Made by a program: the position numbers and the translations under genes. Below are positions 5,528-5,765 of a stretch of 5,765 nt of DNA, piece after piece; position 1 is the first letter of the stretch; each line of letters opens with the position of its first letter. Under the pieces are notes generated by a model that searched no databases, was not told where the DNA came from, and saw only the letters and a program-made list of their open reading frames with translations. Source of the DNA: DALYDK01 sp964415715 (GTDB lineage: Bacteria; Patescibacteriota; Saccharimonadia; Saccharimonadales; CAIOMD01); assembly GCA_964415715.1 (NCBI GenBank), contig CAYQBK010000035.1:1-5765 (forward strand), in the 5' to 3' direction.

Positions 5528-5765
5528 AATATCCCACATATTGAACATGCCAACAGAGTAGCATTTGATTCACTAGTTTACGACAATGATGGCATATGCC
5601 ATATTGAACTAAGATACGGCTAATATGATTATGTAAACATACCCCGCACACTAGAATCGCTACAGGACATAAGCCCAGAACTAAAATATGATACAAAATC
5701 TGCATCTTACTTCGTATCATTGAATCGCGTTGTAGCAACCGGTCGCCACAACATGTCAAAATGGC
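5528..5765 (+). pseudogene. in-frame continuation of the Kup C-terminal domain after the first TAA
   Basis: The kup frame continues after TAA 5525-5527 with family-like sequence: NIPHIEHANRVAFDSL, then HIELRYG, a second TAA at 5621-5623, then YDYVNIPRTLESL and SASYFVSLNRVVATGRHNM up to the right edge. These match the order expected in the Kup cytoplasmic domain (an RYG-x-x-x-x-x-x-x-P block followed by SYF and a late GRH-M block). There is no in-frame ATG between the stops, so independent translation is unlikely. The second TAA sits where family members usually have Phe or Tyr. The rest of the domain is off the window. Confidence 0.75.

Noticed and set aside
1228..5623. Reassigned genetic code (TAA/TAG as sense)
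   Set aside because: The two intact genes end at TAA at natural C-termini, different residues appear to be replaced at each stop, and no suppressor tRNA is visible. Kept only as an alternative to test.
5502..5759. 85-codon minus-strand ORF at the right edge
   Set aside because: It lies opposite the continuing Kup C-terminal sequence, which is clearly the conserved strand.

Overview
This AT-rich bacterial window has compact gene spacing, a stand-alone 2-isopropylmalate synthase-like enzyme, a Kup potassium transporter, an ABC exporter half-transporter, a very small HExxH protein and two tRNA genes with encoded CCA ends. The mix, base composition and divergent protein sequences suggest a reduced-genome lineage such as Patescibacteria/CPR (Saccharibacteria-like). 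That assignment is an impression from sequence style; there is no phylogenetic marker here to prove it.

Layout, left to right. Positions 1-1437 (minus) hold an ABC exporter subunit that runs off the left edge and has an in-frame TAG between its first two membrane segments. Positions 1458-1850 (minus) encode a 130-residue protein with a zinc-peptidase-like HExxH motif, just upstream of the ABC gene in transcription order. Positions 1851-2231 hold tRNA-Gly(CCC), tRNA-Thr(CGT) and a 10-bp inverted repeat. Positions 2232-3743 (minus) encode an intact LeuA2-type isopropylmalate synthase-like protein without the C-terminal leucine-binding domain. Positions 3744-3979 are a divergent control region. 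Positions 3980-5527 (plus) encode Kup, cut short by TAA; the rest of its C-terminal domain continues in the same frame to the right edge, with a second TAA at 5621-5623.

Two things stand out. First, three in-frame stop codons (one TAG, two TAA) interrupt two otherwise well-preserved genes with no frameshift, while the two genes between them are intact. Recent nonsense decay is the simplest reading; stop-codon readthrough or sequence error are alternatives. Second, the leuA-like gene has a strong promoter match (TTGACA-N17-TAGAAT) about 165-195 bases before its start. The resulting leader of about 158 nt contains mutually exclusive helices and ends in a hairpin plus T-tract directly before the ribosome binding site. 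This layout fits transcription attenuation or an unassigned riboswitch-like element, and I do not recognise its family.

Functionally the genes do not form one pathway: potassium uptake, an orphan acyl-transfer enzyme, and a peptidase/ABC exporter pair. The leuA-like gene, both tRNAs, the peptidase and the ABC gene all read leftward; kup reads rightward from the shared control region.
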